This document shows positions 18,282 through 26,935 of a DNA stretch of 64,000 bases, one piece after another. Each line of letters opens with the position of its first letter. Position 1 is the stretch's first letter. Under the pieces are notes generated by a model that made no database searches, was not told the DNA's origin, and worked only from the letters and a program-made list of their open reading frames with translations. Made by a program: the position numbers and the translations under genes. Source of the stretch: CBDIBC01 sp965276635 (GTDB lineage Bacteria > Actinomycetota > Acidimicrobiia > Acidimicrobiales > Palsa-688); NCBI GenBank assembly GCA_965276635.1, contig CBDIBC010000002.1, positions 186,001-250,000 of the forward strand, in the 5' to 3' direction.

Positions 18282-19448
18282 TTGACCGCTCGACATTCCT
18301 CCACTCCAGCATCAACCGAGTCGGTATCACGCGATGATGCCGACGGGGATGGGCGTTCCTCCTTTCTGGACCAGGCCAGGCAGGAGGTGCTGGCGGTCAC
18401 CTTCTGGTTCGACCCAGCGCTTCATCGGGGAAGCTACCCGCTGGTGATGCGATTCAGAGGCCGGCGCGTCGGTGCCACAGGCCGGCTGCAGGACAGCGAC
18501 CGCTTCGTCCACGACGAGGTGGTCGATGATCAATTCGCAGTCACCGGCCCCGTATCGGTCACCGCCAAGGTGCCGGGCGTGGAGGCCGGCGAGTGGGAGG
18601 TGAACGCCCACCTGCTCCCGTCCAGTGCCTCCAAGAGCGGCAAGCGGCGAGATCCTCGTCCGCTCCCAATCCCTGTACATCGCGCCCAGTGGTCGTGGCG
18701 GAAATGGAAGATGTCCGAAGCAGCCCCAGCACCGGTAGAGACATGCCTGGCGCCGCTGAGCTACGCCCCAGGCACTACGCCCCTCGCCTGGGCACTGACC
18801 GCGGTCGCTGGCATGGCCATTGGCCTCACCCTTCAGGCGCTGATCATCCGATGGGACCATCTCCACATCGGCTCGGCCCTGACGCTCTCGCTGATCGCCC
18901 TCGCCGTAGGCGTCGTTGCCGCCAAGGCCTGGTACGTGGTGCTCCACTCACGAGAGCGGCGGTGGGATGGCTGGGCCATCCAAGGGCTACTCACAGGCCT
19001 CGTCGTAACGGTAACAGGCGCGTGGTTGTTGTCAGACATTCTGGTCGGCGCCTTCTTAGATGCATCCGCGCCTGGCCTGCTAATAGGCATGGCCGTGGGA
19101 CGCGTCGGCTGTCTCTTCGCCGGTTGCTGCTACGGGCGCCCGACATGTTCGCGCTGGGGCCTATGGTCCTCGGACCGGCGCATCGGGGCACGGCGTGTTC
19201 CCACTCAACCGATGGAGACCGCCCTGGGCTTGGTCGTGGGAGGAGCAGCGCTTGCCGCCGTGGTCCTGCACGGACCAGCCCACGGGACCATCTTTGTGGC
19301 TGCTCTGGCCGCGCACACCTTCGCTCGGCAGGGCATCCTCCGCTGGCGCGCCGAAGCTCGCCAAACGGCGCTCGGGCCGCGACTCGTCGCCGTGGTCGCC
19401 GCCGGCATCTCTCTCGCTGCCGTCGTGACCGCAGCGCTGACGGGATGA
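18282..19448 (+). CDS. Lgt-like membrane protein with an extra N-terminal domain
   Basis: A 388-residue protein, probably from the TTG at 18282 after a GAGAGGAAC ribosome site; no ATG fits better. Residues 1-145 are soluble and beta-rich. Then come about seven transmembrane helices. The segment GMAVGRVGCLFAGCCYGRPT followed by WGLWSSDRRIG and RVPTQPMET is the pattern of Lgt (prolipoprotein diacylglyceryl transferase), which adds diacylglycerol to lipoprotein cysteines. The Lgt HGGL histidine motif is not visible, and the Asn of RxGN is replaced by Cys, so catalysis as Lgt is uncertain. It is divergent from nuoA and shares its two dyad operators. Confidence 0.7.
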   Translation: MTARHSSTPASTESVSRDDADGDGRSSFLDQARQEVLAVTFWFDPALHRGSYPLVMRFRGRRVGATGRLQDSDRFVHDEVVDDQFAVTGPVSVTAKVPGVEAGEWEVNAHLLPSSASKSGKRRDPRPLPIPVHRAQWSWRKWKMSEAAPAPVETCLAPLSYAPGTTPLAWALTAVAGMAIGLTLQALIIRWDHLHIGSALTLSLIALAVGVVAAKAWYVVLHSRERRWDGWAIQGLLTGLVVTVTGAWLLSDILVGAFLDASAPGLLIGMAVGRVGCLFAGCCYGRPTCSRWGLWSSDRRIGARRVPTQPMETALGLVVGGAALAAVVLHGPAHGTIFVAALAAHTFARQGILRWRAEARQTALGPRLVAVVAAGISLAAVVTAALTG

Positions 19449-19514
19449 GCGCATCACGCCGAATGCCGGGGCTGCGTGGATCACCACGACACCATGTAGC
19501 AGGATGGTGATCGG

Positions 19515-20758
19515 ATGGGCTTCGTTGAGAGAGTGGGCTCCGTGACCGGGCAGCATCGACGGACTCGCCGACGCGCCGTGATCCCTCCTGGCGTCGCCGC
19601 CGTCGTGGTGGCCGCGCTGCTGCCGTGACCGTCACGGGAGTGTTCAAGCCCCCAAACCGCCCCCTGGTGGCGGTTCTCTGGCCACCGGGTCCGGCGGACG
19701 GCCAGGAGTGACCGGTCGATCCACGTCGCGTCGAGCTCCAACGGTGTCAGCGCCGACGACGGCGCATGCTGCTTTGCGCGTCGTTGATCTGACCCCCGCA
19801 AACGGCACCGCGGGTGTCGTCGGAAGCCAGCCCGTGACCGTCACCTTTTCCGCGCCTATCTCCGGCTTGTCGCCCCAACCTACCCTGACACCGCACACAC
19901 CAGGGAGCTGGGCGAAATCCGCTCAGAACACGCTGACGTTCACTCCCACCGACGCTTTCGCGCCCGACACGCCAGTCACGCTGACGGTCCCCGCTGGGAT
20001 GCGCAGCGTCGACGGTGCCACCCTGACCCGGCCGTTCGCGGCGCGTTTCTCGGTCGGTCACCCGTCAGTTTTGCGCCTCCAGCAACTACTGTCATTGCTC
20101 GGATACTCGCCGCTGGCTTGGTCACCAGCGGGCAGCCCGGTCCCGGCCAGCGACCAGGCAGCCCAGGCCCTGGGCGCCTTTTCGCCACCAGCAGGAAGCT
20201 TCACCTGGCGAGCCCAACGATGGCCAGCCCAGCTGACCTCCCAATGGCAACCCGGCGTCGACAACGTCTTCACCCGAGGTCTCGTCATGGCGTTCGAAGC
20301 CGATCACGGCTTAGCCACCGACGGGATCGCCGGTGCAAAGGTGTGGTCGGCGGTGCTGGACTCGCTCGCCCAAAGGGAAAGTCCACCAAGACGGCTACAG
20401 CTATGCACCGGCGTCCCAAGGCCGCCCAGAGACGTTCACGGTCTGGCATGACGGCGTTCAAGTCCTCCAGTCGGCGGCGAACACCGGGATCCCTCAAGCC
20501 CCTACCGCAGACGGCACCTTCCCCGTCTACGAGCGGTTGCGTTCGTAGGTCATGCGTGGGACGAACCCCGACGGCACCAAGTACGCCGACCCCGTCCAAT
20601 ACATCGCCTACTTCAACGGGGGTGACGCCGTGCACTACATCCCCAGGACCTCTTTCGGATACCCACAATCGGTTGGCTGCGTCGAACTGCCACTCCCTGC
20701 GGCGGCCCAAGCCTGGTCCGAACTGCCGTACGGGACGCTCGTGACCGTCACCGGCTAA
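19515..20758 (+). pseudogene. Second L,D-transpeptidase, decayed (frameshifts plus nonsense codon)
   Basis: A paralogue of the gene at 5564-6838. The ATG at 19515 begins an Arg-rich N-terminus and hydrophobic anchor (IPPGVAAVVVAALL), which runs into a stop; the continuation is in the next frame (shift near 19600-19625). The Ig-like domain and peptidoglycan-binding helices (VLRLQQLLSLLGYSPL) are intact. A one-base shift at the AAAGGGAAA run (20372-20380) moves the YkuD domain into another frame. A TAG at 20546-20548 then replaces the CAG of the intact copy (YERL..QVMRGTNPDG). The end, with GGDAVHYI and SVGCVELP, is well preserved. The decay looks recent. Confidence 0.85.
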
Positions 20759-21083
20759 GAACGACGGTCACGAGCGGACCACTCACGCTCTCACTAGGCA
20801 GAGGCTTTCCTCCTGCACCAGCCGGTTGAAACGTGGAACTAACGCCGGGACCGGCGATCGGCCGCTGGCGGCCCGCCGGGCGCGCCGGGCCGCTCACCAC
20901 AGCGTCGACCCGCCGGCCCGAGAGAGCCAGAAGCCGCTAATGATGACGGGATAGGTCGCAAGTACCAGAGGGCTCAGTTCCGGTTGCCGCTCCACCACAC
21001 AGGGGGCGTGCGGACTGGGCACTGCAAGGGTCTCCTGAATCCGTACTCCGTGCTATCCGGAGACGGAATCCTCAAAACAAGGT
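20759..21083. other. Intergenic region between convergent genes
   Basis: About 325 bp with no plausible gene. An imperfect inverted repeat around 21037-21072 (CCGTACTCCG ... CGGAGACGG) could serve as a terminator for the minus-strand NlpC/P60 gene, but no T-run follows it. Confidence 0.4.
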
Positions 21084-22310
21084 TCAGGGTCGGCTGGCGA
21101 GGACGAACTGGGAGTAGAGCGGCTCGATGCGGATGTTGGCGCCCGTGTATGGCGCTTCGATGATCCGACCGCCGCCGATGTACATGGCTTCGTGCTCTCC
21201 GGGGTCGGCGAAGAACACCAGATCGCCCGGTTGCAGGTCGCTCATGGCGATGTGGGTAGTGGACGCATATTGGGACCCGCTGTAGTGAGGGAGGGACACA
21301 CCGGCGTGGGCCCACGCCCACATGGTCAAGCCGGAGCAGTCGAACGAGCTCGGCCCGGCTGCCCCCCACACGTAGGGGTCGCCGAGGCGGGTCATGGCCG
21401 CGGCAACAGCGACCGAGCCGCCGCTTCCACTTGGTGCGGGTGGATTGGCCGCTACGGCGGTCGGCGTAGCCGGTTGCATCACAACGGAGGGATGCGCGAC
21501 CGATGCAGCCGGCGAAGGTGCCGACGGCGAGGTAGAAGGCTGCTGCACCGAGCCGCTACGGGCGGTGCTCACCGCCGCCATCTGGGCCTGCTGGGCGGCT
21601 CGTTGGCGGTCCACGGCCAGCTGCGCCTGACGGGCTTGCTCGGCCAGCTGCGCTTGGCGCGCTTGTTCGGCTTGCTGGGCTGCCTGGACTTGAGCGACCA
21701 AGACGGCTAGCTGTCCTTTCACTTGGGCGTAGGTACCCTGTAGCTGGGTTTGCAACTCGGCAACGGATCGGCGGGCGGCGTCGGCCGACGTGACTCGCGC
21801 CGTGGCTTGCTGCTGAGCGTTGGTCAACTGGGCCTCGGAGGTTCGTGCCTCGGCCTGGGCGGTGCGAAAGCTGTCAAGGGCATCTTGCTGGTTGGAGGCG
21901 AGCATGCTGGCGTACTCACTGCGCAGCAACCCGTCTTGCGCATTGGGCAGCGGCCGGGAGGCGCCCTCGATGAGGTTGGCTGGGCCGCCGTGCGTGTAGG
22001 CGTCGACGGCATCCCGACTGAGCGCACCTCGGGCGGCTTGGACGTGACTCCCAGCGGCTGCTACCTGCTGTTGGGCAGCACCGACCTGTTGCGCCGCCTG
22101 TTGTTCGGCGATCACAGACTTGTCGTACTGCTCGGCCAGGGCTGACTCCCTGAATCCCAATGCGTTGATCTGGGAGGCGAGCGCGGCGGCCTGCGCCTGC
22201 TTGTCCGTGACGGGGTCAGCGTGCGCGGGCAGTACGGGGGCGAGGAGGCCGAGCAGCGCCACGCCGGCGCCGATGGCCACCCGGCGGGAGTACGTCCGTC
22301 GAGTAGTCAC
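21084..22310 (-). CDS. Secreted NlpC/P60 peptidoglycan hydrolase with coiled coil (RipA type)
   Basis: A 408-residue protein with a Sec signal peptide (1-31, ending PAHA-D). A long Gln/Ala-rich coiled coil covers about 35-250, including an ARQAQLAEQARQAQLA repeat. A Pro/Ser linker follows, and then a C-terminal NlpC/P60 domain (about 295-408). The catalytic Cys is in SFDCSGLTMWAW, preceded by YVWGAAGPSS. LQPGDLVFF and the His in GEHEAMYIGGG follow. Such enzymes cleave D-Glu-mDAP bonds at the septum, with the coiled coil holding them inactive. The promoter carries a BlaI-type dyad at 22351-22364, 41 bp upstream of the ATG. Confidence 0.93.
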   Translation of the reverse strand: MTTRRTYSRRVAIGAGVALLGLLAPVLPAHADPVTDKQAQAAALASQINALGFRESALAEQYDKSVIAEQQAAQQVGAAQQQVAAAGSHVQAARGALSRDAVDAYTHGGPANLIEGASRPLPNAQDGLLRSEYASMLASNQQDALDSFRTAQAEARTSEAQLTNAQQQATARVTSADAARRSVAELQTQLQGTYAQVKGQLAVLVAQVQAAQQAEQARQAQLAEQARQAQLAVDRQRAAQQAQMAAVSTARSGSVQQPSTSPSAPSPAASVAHPSVVMQPATPTAVAANPPAPSGSGGSVAVAAAMTRLGDPYVWGAAGPSSFDCSGLTMWAWAHAGVSLPHYSGSQYASTTHIAMSDLQPGDLVFFADPGEHEAMYIGGGRIIEAPYTGANIRIEPLYSQFVLASRP

Positions 22311-22347
22311 GATGGGCCGCGACCCTAGGGGATCGCCTGCGACCGGA

Positions 22348-22997
22348 TCAACTACATGCTGTAGCGAGCAATGCTGCGGCCGTCGCAGTGGGAGGGACGT
22401 TCATCGTGCGCGCTTCTATCAGGCCGCGCTTGTGTGTCACTGGCGGGTGCGCGACCAGCCGGTCTAGCTCGGCGATATTGACCCGACCGATGATCTTTGT
22501 CACGATCACGCCCCTAGGATCGACAAGGTACAACTCGGGTACCCCGCCGACCCCGTAGGCGACGATCGCATTGGAGTCGTTGAGGACCGGCCACGTGACA
22601 TGCCGGTCCGCGAGGAAGCTGGCCAGGTTGCGGTCAGCGTTGTCGTAGCGTACGCCGAGCACCCTTCCGTACCCCCTCCGGGAATGCTCCGCAGCGAAGC
22701 GCTCCAGGTCGGGCATCTCTTGTCGGCACGGGACGCACCAGCTCGCCAAGAAGTTGACCAAGACCCAACCCCCTTGGTATTGCGACAACGACCGGATGCC
22801 TCCTCCAGTCACCGCGGGACCCGTGACCCGAGGCGCCGGCCGGCCCACCAACGGATTGTCGCCGAGCGCCTGGCTGGGGGGCGCGAGGCAGCGAGCACTG
22901 CGAGGAGCCCGATCGCGCCGAGCCCGATACCGACGGCGATCCAACGGATTAGATGGCGGCGGCGGGGCGGCAACGGGCGGAGCCCTTCGGTCTTCAT
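22348..22997 (-). pseudogene. Second TlpA/ResA-like oxidoreductase, frameshifted at a G6 run
   Basis: The ATG at 22997 (GAGGG ribosome site) starts a membrane anchor (LIRWIAVGIGLGAIGLLAVLA). The frame is lost at GGGGGG (22876-22881). In the next frame the sequence continues collinearly: QALGDNPLVGRPAPRV, LVNFLASWCVPCRQEMPDL (thioredoxin active site CVPC) and YGVGGVPELYLVDPRG (cis-Pro). Adding one base to the homopolymer restores a full protein of about 217 residues. A sequencing error or a recent mutation explains this equally well. A BlaI-type dyad lies at 23075-23091 upstream. The 3' end meets the operator of the NlpC gene. Confidence 0.8.
22351..22364. promoter_or_regulatory. BlaI-type dyad ACTAC-ATGCT-GTAG
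   Basis: Inverted repeat CTACATGCTGTAG plus the leading A. It is centred about 47 bp upstream of the NlpC/P60 ATG at 22310, the same distance range as the site in front of blaI. Confidence 0.65.
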
Positions 22998-23074
22998 CGG
23001 CACCCTCGGGCTCTCATCATCGGGCACGCCCGAGCCAACACAACGACATGTCGTCACCTACCCGCTCCGTGATC

Positions 23075-23091
23075 TACTACACGAAGTAGTA
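23075..23091. promoter_or_regulatory. BlaI-type dyad TACTAC-ACGAA-GTAGTA
   Basis: The best site in the window, with perfect 6-bp arms and a 5-bp spacer. It lies 77 bp upstream of the TlpA-like ATG at 22997, in the gap after the M56 protease gene. Confidence 0.7.
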
Positions 23092-23232
23092 AAATTGGCG
23101 GTTAGCGAGTAGCACCAAACCGCCGTTGCTGTTGGGGGGAACGGGAGGACGAAGCGGCGAAAGCGGGCGGAGGGGACTCGGTACCGGCGTTCACTGTCCG
23201 CCCCGGGGCGTCGGGACCGAAGGTCGTCGTGG

Positions 23233-24099
23233 TTACACCCTGCACAGATGGGTGAAGAGTTCCGCCAGGCGGGGCCACTGCGACAACGTCAACGCTGCGC
23301 CGAGAGCTACCGCCACGAACCCGGCGGCCACGGCCCGGGTCGGTGCTGCGACTGTCGTCGGAGCCAACAGCGCTTCGACTCGGTCAACGACACCGCTGCC
23401 GTCCATGCCGAGGGCCCCCGCTGGCGTATCGGCGAGCGAAGCTAGCGCAGCCCGAGCGACCGTTCGCGCTACCAAAGCACGATCGCCCACCCGGCGAGCC
23501 GCCTCTTCGTCGGCGCAGCGTTCCACGGCGAAGCGAAGTCTGGTCCGCACCGGCCGTAGCAGCGGGTTGAGCGCGGCTACGTCGGCGAGCCACAGCAGGC
23601 GGTGATGCTGCAGGCGCAGGTGGGCGGCCTCGTGGGCGAAGACCACCCGACGCTCGTCGGCATCCAACCGTGCCAGCAGACCTGTTGACACGACGATCTG
23701 GCCGCCGCGACCTCCCACGCTGTAGGCCAGGGGCTCGACGGTGGGCACGACGATCATCCCGGGAGCGCCTTTCGCCGGGCGGGCGCGAAGAAAGCGGGCA
23801 GTGACGGTGCCGGTTCCGACCGCCAGTCCCACCAGCCCAACCGCGGCGGGCACTCCCAGCCACCACGCCAGGGTGCCTGTCAGGCGTGCGCACCAGCCCA
23901 ACACCCCGGCCACAACCGGTGCCCGTCCAGCGAACACCAGCGACGTCAGCACCAACCCGGTCACCGTAACGGCGATGCCCGCTGCCGCCAAGGTGGCCAT
24001 GGTCGCCGCCTCGACTCTCGGTCTGACCCGGGCACGCGTGATCACGGCTCCGACGATCATCACACCGGCGGCGCCAGCTGGAGCGACCACCATGTTCAC
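23233..24099 (-). CDS. M56-family (BlaR1-like) membrane metalloprotease
   Basis: A 288-residue protein with about four transmembrane helices and the zinc motif VVFAHEAAHLRLQHH on the cytoplasmic loop, followed by NPLLRPVRTRLRFAVERCADEEA. M56 proteases such as BlaR1/MecR1 respond to a signal and lead to cleavage or inactivation of the BlaI-type repressor. There is no extracellular penicillin-binding domain here, so the inducer is unlikely to be sensed as in staphylococcal BlaR1. The ATG overlaps the blaI stop by 4 bp. This pairing is common in mycobacteria and other actinomycetes (Rv1845c/Rv1846c type). Confidence 0.9.
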   Translation of the reverse strand: MNMVVAPAGAAGVMIVGAVITRARVRPRVEAATMATLAAAGIAVTVTGLVLTSLVFAGRAPVVAGVLGWCARLTGTLAWWLGVPAAVGLVGLAVGTGTVTARFLRARPAKGAPGMIVVPTVEPLAYSVGGRGGQIVVSTGLLARLDADERRVVFAHEAAHLRLQHHRLLWLADVAALNPLLRPVRTRLRFAVERCADEEAARRVGDRALVARTVARAALASLADTPAGALGMDGSGVVDRVEALLAPTTVAAPTRAVAAGFVAVALGAALTLSQWPRLAELFTHLCRV

Positions 24100-24539
24100 C
24101 GCGGCGACCGCCGCGGGCCCATCAGGCGCCGCAATGTTTGGGCTTCCCGGCGAGACAGGCCACTCACGAACTGCGCCAACGCCCCGTCCCGATCGCTCGA
24201 CCGCATCAAATCACTGTGCATCCGCTGAGCCACCAGTTCCGCCTCCGATACCAGTGGGCGGTACACGAACCCGCGGCCTTGGGCATCTCGCTCGGCGAGG
24301 CCCTTGCGCCACAGGCGGGTGAGGACGGTCATCACCGTCGTGTACGCCAGGGTGTCTCCCAAGGCGCTACGCACCTCAGCAGGCGACAGCGGTGCCTCTG
24401 AGGCCCACAAGCACATTAAGACCTCGGTTTCGAGCGAACCCATCTCCCGGCGCGCTGACAACGCTGCGAACTCCTCTCGGCGGACGGGTAATCGTACAGG
24501 TTGCTGCGGGTCGGTCGCGGACAGTTTCGCCGGCGGCAT
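24096..24539 (-). CDS. blaI: BlaI/MecI/CopY-family transcriptional repressor
   Basis: A 147-residue protein from the ATG at 24539. The winged helix-turn-helix core is clear: LETEVLMCLWASEAPLSPAE, YTTVMTVLTRLWRKGLAERD and GFVYRPLVSEAELVAQRM, then a C-terminal dimerisation helix. Family members bind short TACA/TGTA dyads as dimers and are inactivated by the M56 protease encoded next to them. A dyad of the window consensus lies 45 bp upstream of its own start (24584-24598), consistent with autorepression. Confidence 0.93.
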   Translation of the reverse strand: MPPAKLSATDPQQPVRLPVRREEFAALSARREMGSLETEVLMCLWASEAPLSPAEVRSALGDTLAYTTVMTVLTRLWRKGLAERDAQGRGFVYRPLVSEAELVAQRMHSDLMRSSDRDGALAQFVSGLSRREAQTLRRLMGPRRSPR

Positions 24540-24583
24540 GGACTGGCCAGCTCGCAGGGCACGGACACACGGACGTTGTGATG

Positions 24584-24598
24584 ACTACACTCTGTCGT
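24584..24598. promoter_or_regulatory. BlaI-type dyad ACTAC-ACTCT-GTCGT upstream of blaI
   Basis: One mismatch (GTCGT for GTAGT). Being upstream of the repressor gene itself makes it the anchor for assigning the motif. It also lies 115 bp upstream of the divergent pspA copy 2. Confidence 0.6.
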
Positions 24599-24712
24599 TG
24601 TGCCTGGCGACGCAGCCGACTCCCGGTTTGCCTGGTCCACCGGGGACCGGGCCCGGTCGTCGAGTCGACTCGCCGGGTGGGTGTTTCGGTCATGGGAAGA
24701 GGAGTGACAGCG

Positions 24713-25453
24713 ATGTCGTGGAGCAAGGTGTTCCGGCGAGCGAACAGTTACGCTCAGGCGAAGGCTCAGTCGGAGTTCGACGTGCACGCTGACCCCAAGG
24801 TTCAAGTCGAGCAAGCGATCGCCGGGCTGCAGGAGCACCATCAGGATCTGGAGGCGGCCGCCAGCCACGTCATCGCTCAGGAAAAGGTGGCCAAGATGCG
24901 TTTGGCGGACCTGTCGGGGCAGGAGGCCAAGTACAGGAAGTCGGCGTTGGCAGCCAAGGGACAGGGCCACCTTGACGTGGCCCGCACCTTTGCCTCGAAG
25001 ATCGCCAGCTTGCGTGACCAGATCCAGAGTCTCGTCGCCCAGATCCCTCAGCTGGAGCAGGCCGCGGCCGACGCCCGAGAGGCTGTCCAGGAGTCGGCCG
25101 ATCAGATGCAGCAGAAGTTGAACGAGAAAGGCACCATCCTGGCCCAAGTCGACCAGGCGAACATGCAAAAGGAGATGGCCGCCAGCCTGAAGCAGGTCAC
25201 CGACCTGACCCGCAGCGGTGACGTGCCCTCCTTCGACGAGATCAAACAAAAGGTGGCAGGGCAGTTCGCGGAGGCCCAGGCATCCACGGAGCTGTCGAGC
25301 GGCAGCCCCGAGGTGCTTGAAATGCACGCCCACCACGCCGAGCTGAACAGCGAAGCAGATCAGATCCTGGCCGAGCTCGACGCCGGGTCGTTGACGCCAG
25401 CCGCCCTGACCGAGCGCAGCGGGGCCGCCCCGCAGCCAGCGCCGAACCCATGA
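24713..25453 (+). CDS. PspA/IM30-family protein (copy 2)
   Basis: A 246-residue coiled-coil protein. The ATG at 24713 is chosen because it matches the start of the copy at 505-1254 and has a GAGGAG ribosome site; the long open extension upstream has no family features. Sequence order: SWSKVFRRANSYAQ, ADPKVQVEQAIAGLQEHH, a long Gln/Glu/Ala coiled coil and EVLEMHAHHAEL near the end. PspA proteins bind and stabilise stressed membranes. It is divergent from blaI and followed by its partner gene in the same direction with a 34-bp gap. Confidence 0.9.
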   Translation: MSWSKVFRRANSYAQAKAQSEFDVHADPKVQVEQAIAGLQEHHQDLEAAASHVIAQEKVAKMRLADLSGQEAKYRKSALAAKGQGHLDVARTFASKIASLRDQIQSLVAQIPQLEQAAADAREAVQESADQMQQKLNEKGTILAQVDQANMQKEMAASLKQVTDLTRSGDVPSFDEIKQKVAGQFAEAQASTELSSGSPEVLEMHAHHAELNSEADQILAELDAGSLTPAALTERSGAAPQPAPNP

Positions 25454-25487
25454 TCTTCTGCCCATCTCGCGCCAACCCGGAGGCTCG

Positions 25488-26691
25488 ATGACGGCAAGGC
25501 CCGGATTCCGAACCCGTATGGTGGCCCGTTTGCACGGCGAGATACCAGCCGCGACGGTGGACGCCTACCGTCGGGCGGGGGCGGAAGTGTACGACTTGAT
25601 CGGCGAGTTCGATCAGGCCAGGGCCGAGTGGGGTGTCAAGGGTGTCACCGCTTGGACCGCGCCTGCGTCGACGCAGGTCACGCTGTTGGCAGTGTGGAGC
25701 GCCTTCGCTCTGCAGGTCCTCGGTGACGAGATGATTGACGCAGACTATGCCGCGGATCCCGCCACCCCCGGCTACCTACCACCGATCACCGCGCAACAAG
25801 CGTTGGCGTTCTACGGGCCAGTACCCACGTGGCTCTCGGTCGTGCGCGAGGCCCAGGCCAGCGAGACCTTCAAGCTGGATGTGGCGGTCCCGGCCCCACT
25901 CCCGGCTTTCGCAGCGGTCGAACCGTGTCCCATCGCCCACCTTGCAGCCATGCGCGCGGCAACTGCACGGCTCCGAACCCAAGCGGAGGCCACCCTGTCC
26001 GGGTTCTCGCTGGGTGACGACGCTCCACAACAGCAAGCCCGAGACAGGATCAACGAACTCGTGGCCCGCTCCACGGCCGACGCCGACTACGCCACCCGGC
26101 TTTGGGCAGAGCGACTGCCGCCCGGTGTCCACGCCAACGTCGAGCGACACCTGAAAGCGGCGCTGGAAGGATACTTCGAAGTCGGGCAGCTCTTGGCGAT
26201 GCCGGCCACCGCCCTGCAGCCTCAATTGGGACGGTCACAGCATCCGTACTTTCCCGGGGCCGGCAGAGGCGCCAGTGCCGCGTCGAGCTTCGACCCGTGG
26301 TGCCTGACCGATCTCGAGAGCCGCGGCCAGTGGCAGCACGACCGCCAAGCTCAGCGGTCGATCGAAGCGCTCTGGGCCAACGGATCCGAACCCCGAGGCA
26401 ACGCTTCGCACCCACCAGGAGATAGAGGCCGCCCTGGCGATGGGTGATATCGGCTACGCCATCGACAGGGGCGGCCGCCGCATCGGCCACTGCTACTGCT
26501 GCCCGTGGTCGCCCATCTACCTCGTCAAGCGACCACCCTTTCTCGGCGGCCGCCACCTCCGCCCCATGGAGCAGTTCACACTCGACGTCTCCGCTGAAGA
26601 GATCAGCGAAGGCGGCGACTTCAAGAGGGACGTCCTCGTAGCCAACTTTCACCCCACAGATGAAGTTAACTATTGCAATCCGGAGTCGTGA
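25488..26691 (+). pseudogene. PspA-partner protein (uncharacterised), single frameshift
   Basis: The ATG at 25488 opens a 319-codon frame that loses similarity after WANGS. From the GG at 26382-26383 the next frame continues as DPNPEATLRTHQEIEAALAMGD, then YAIDRGGRRIGHCYCCPW, FLGGRHLRPMEQF and a stop at 26689-26691. Removing one G restores a protein of about 400 residues. The N-terminal two thirds are helical and match the truncated gene at 1-503. The C-terminal part differs, with a GHCYCCPW motif and acidic residues. No family is recognised. Its constant linkage to PspA suggests a partner or effector of the membrane-stress protein. The shift may be a consensus error. Confidence 0.65.
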
Positions 26692-26935
26692 TGACTGGCA
26701 CGCGTGGCCGACGACCGCATCGCCAACAGGGATCGCGGCTCGGGGTACGGCGACATGCTGCAGCACGGTGCAAGCGCATTGGTTCGCACATGCTGTACCT
26801 CTTGCATCTCCGCCGAACAGAACCGATCGGTCTGCTCGCGGGCGGAGAGCCGCAGGAGGCACGAGCGCTGCATCGCGTCAGTCCTGCCATGAGGTCAGGG
26901 AGAGCCGAGATCGGTCGCATGATCGGAATCCCGGA

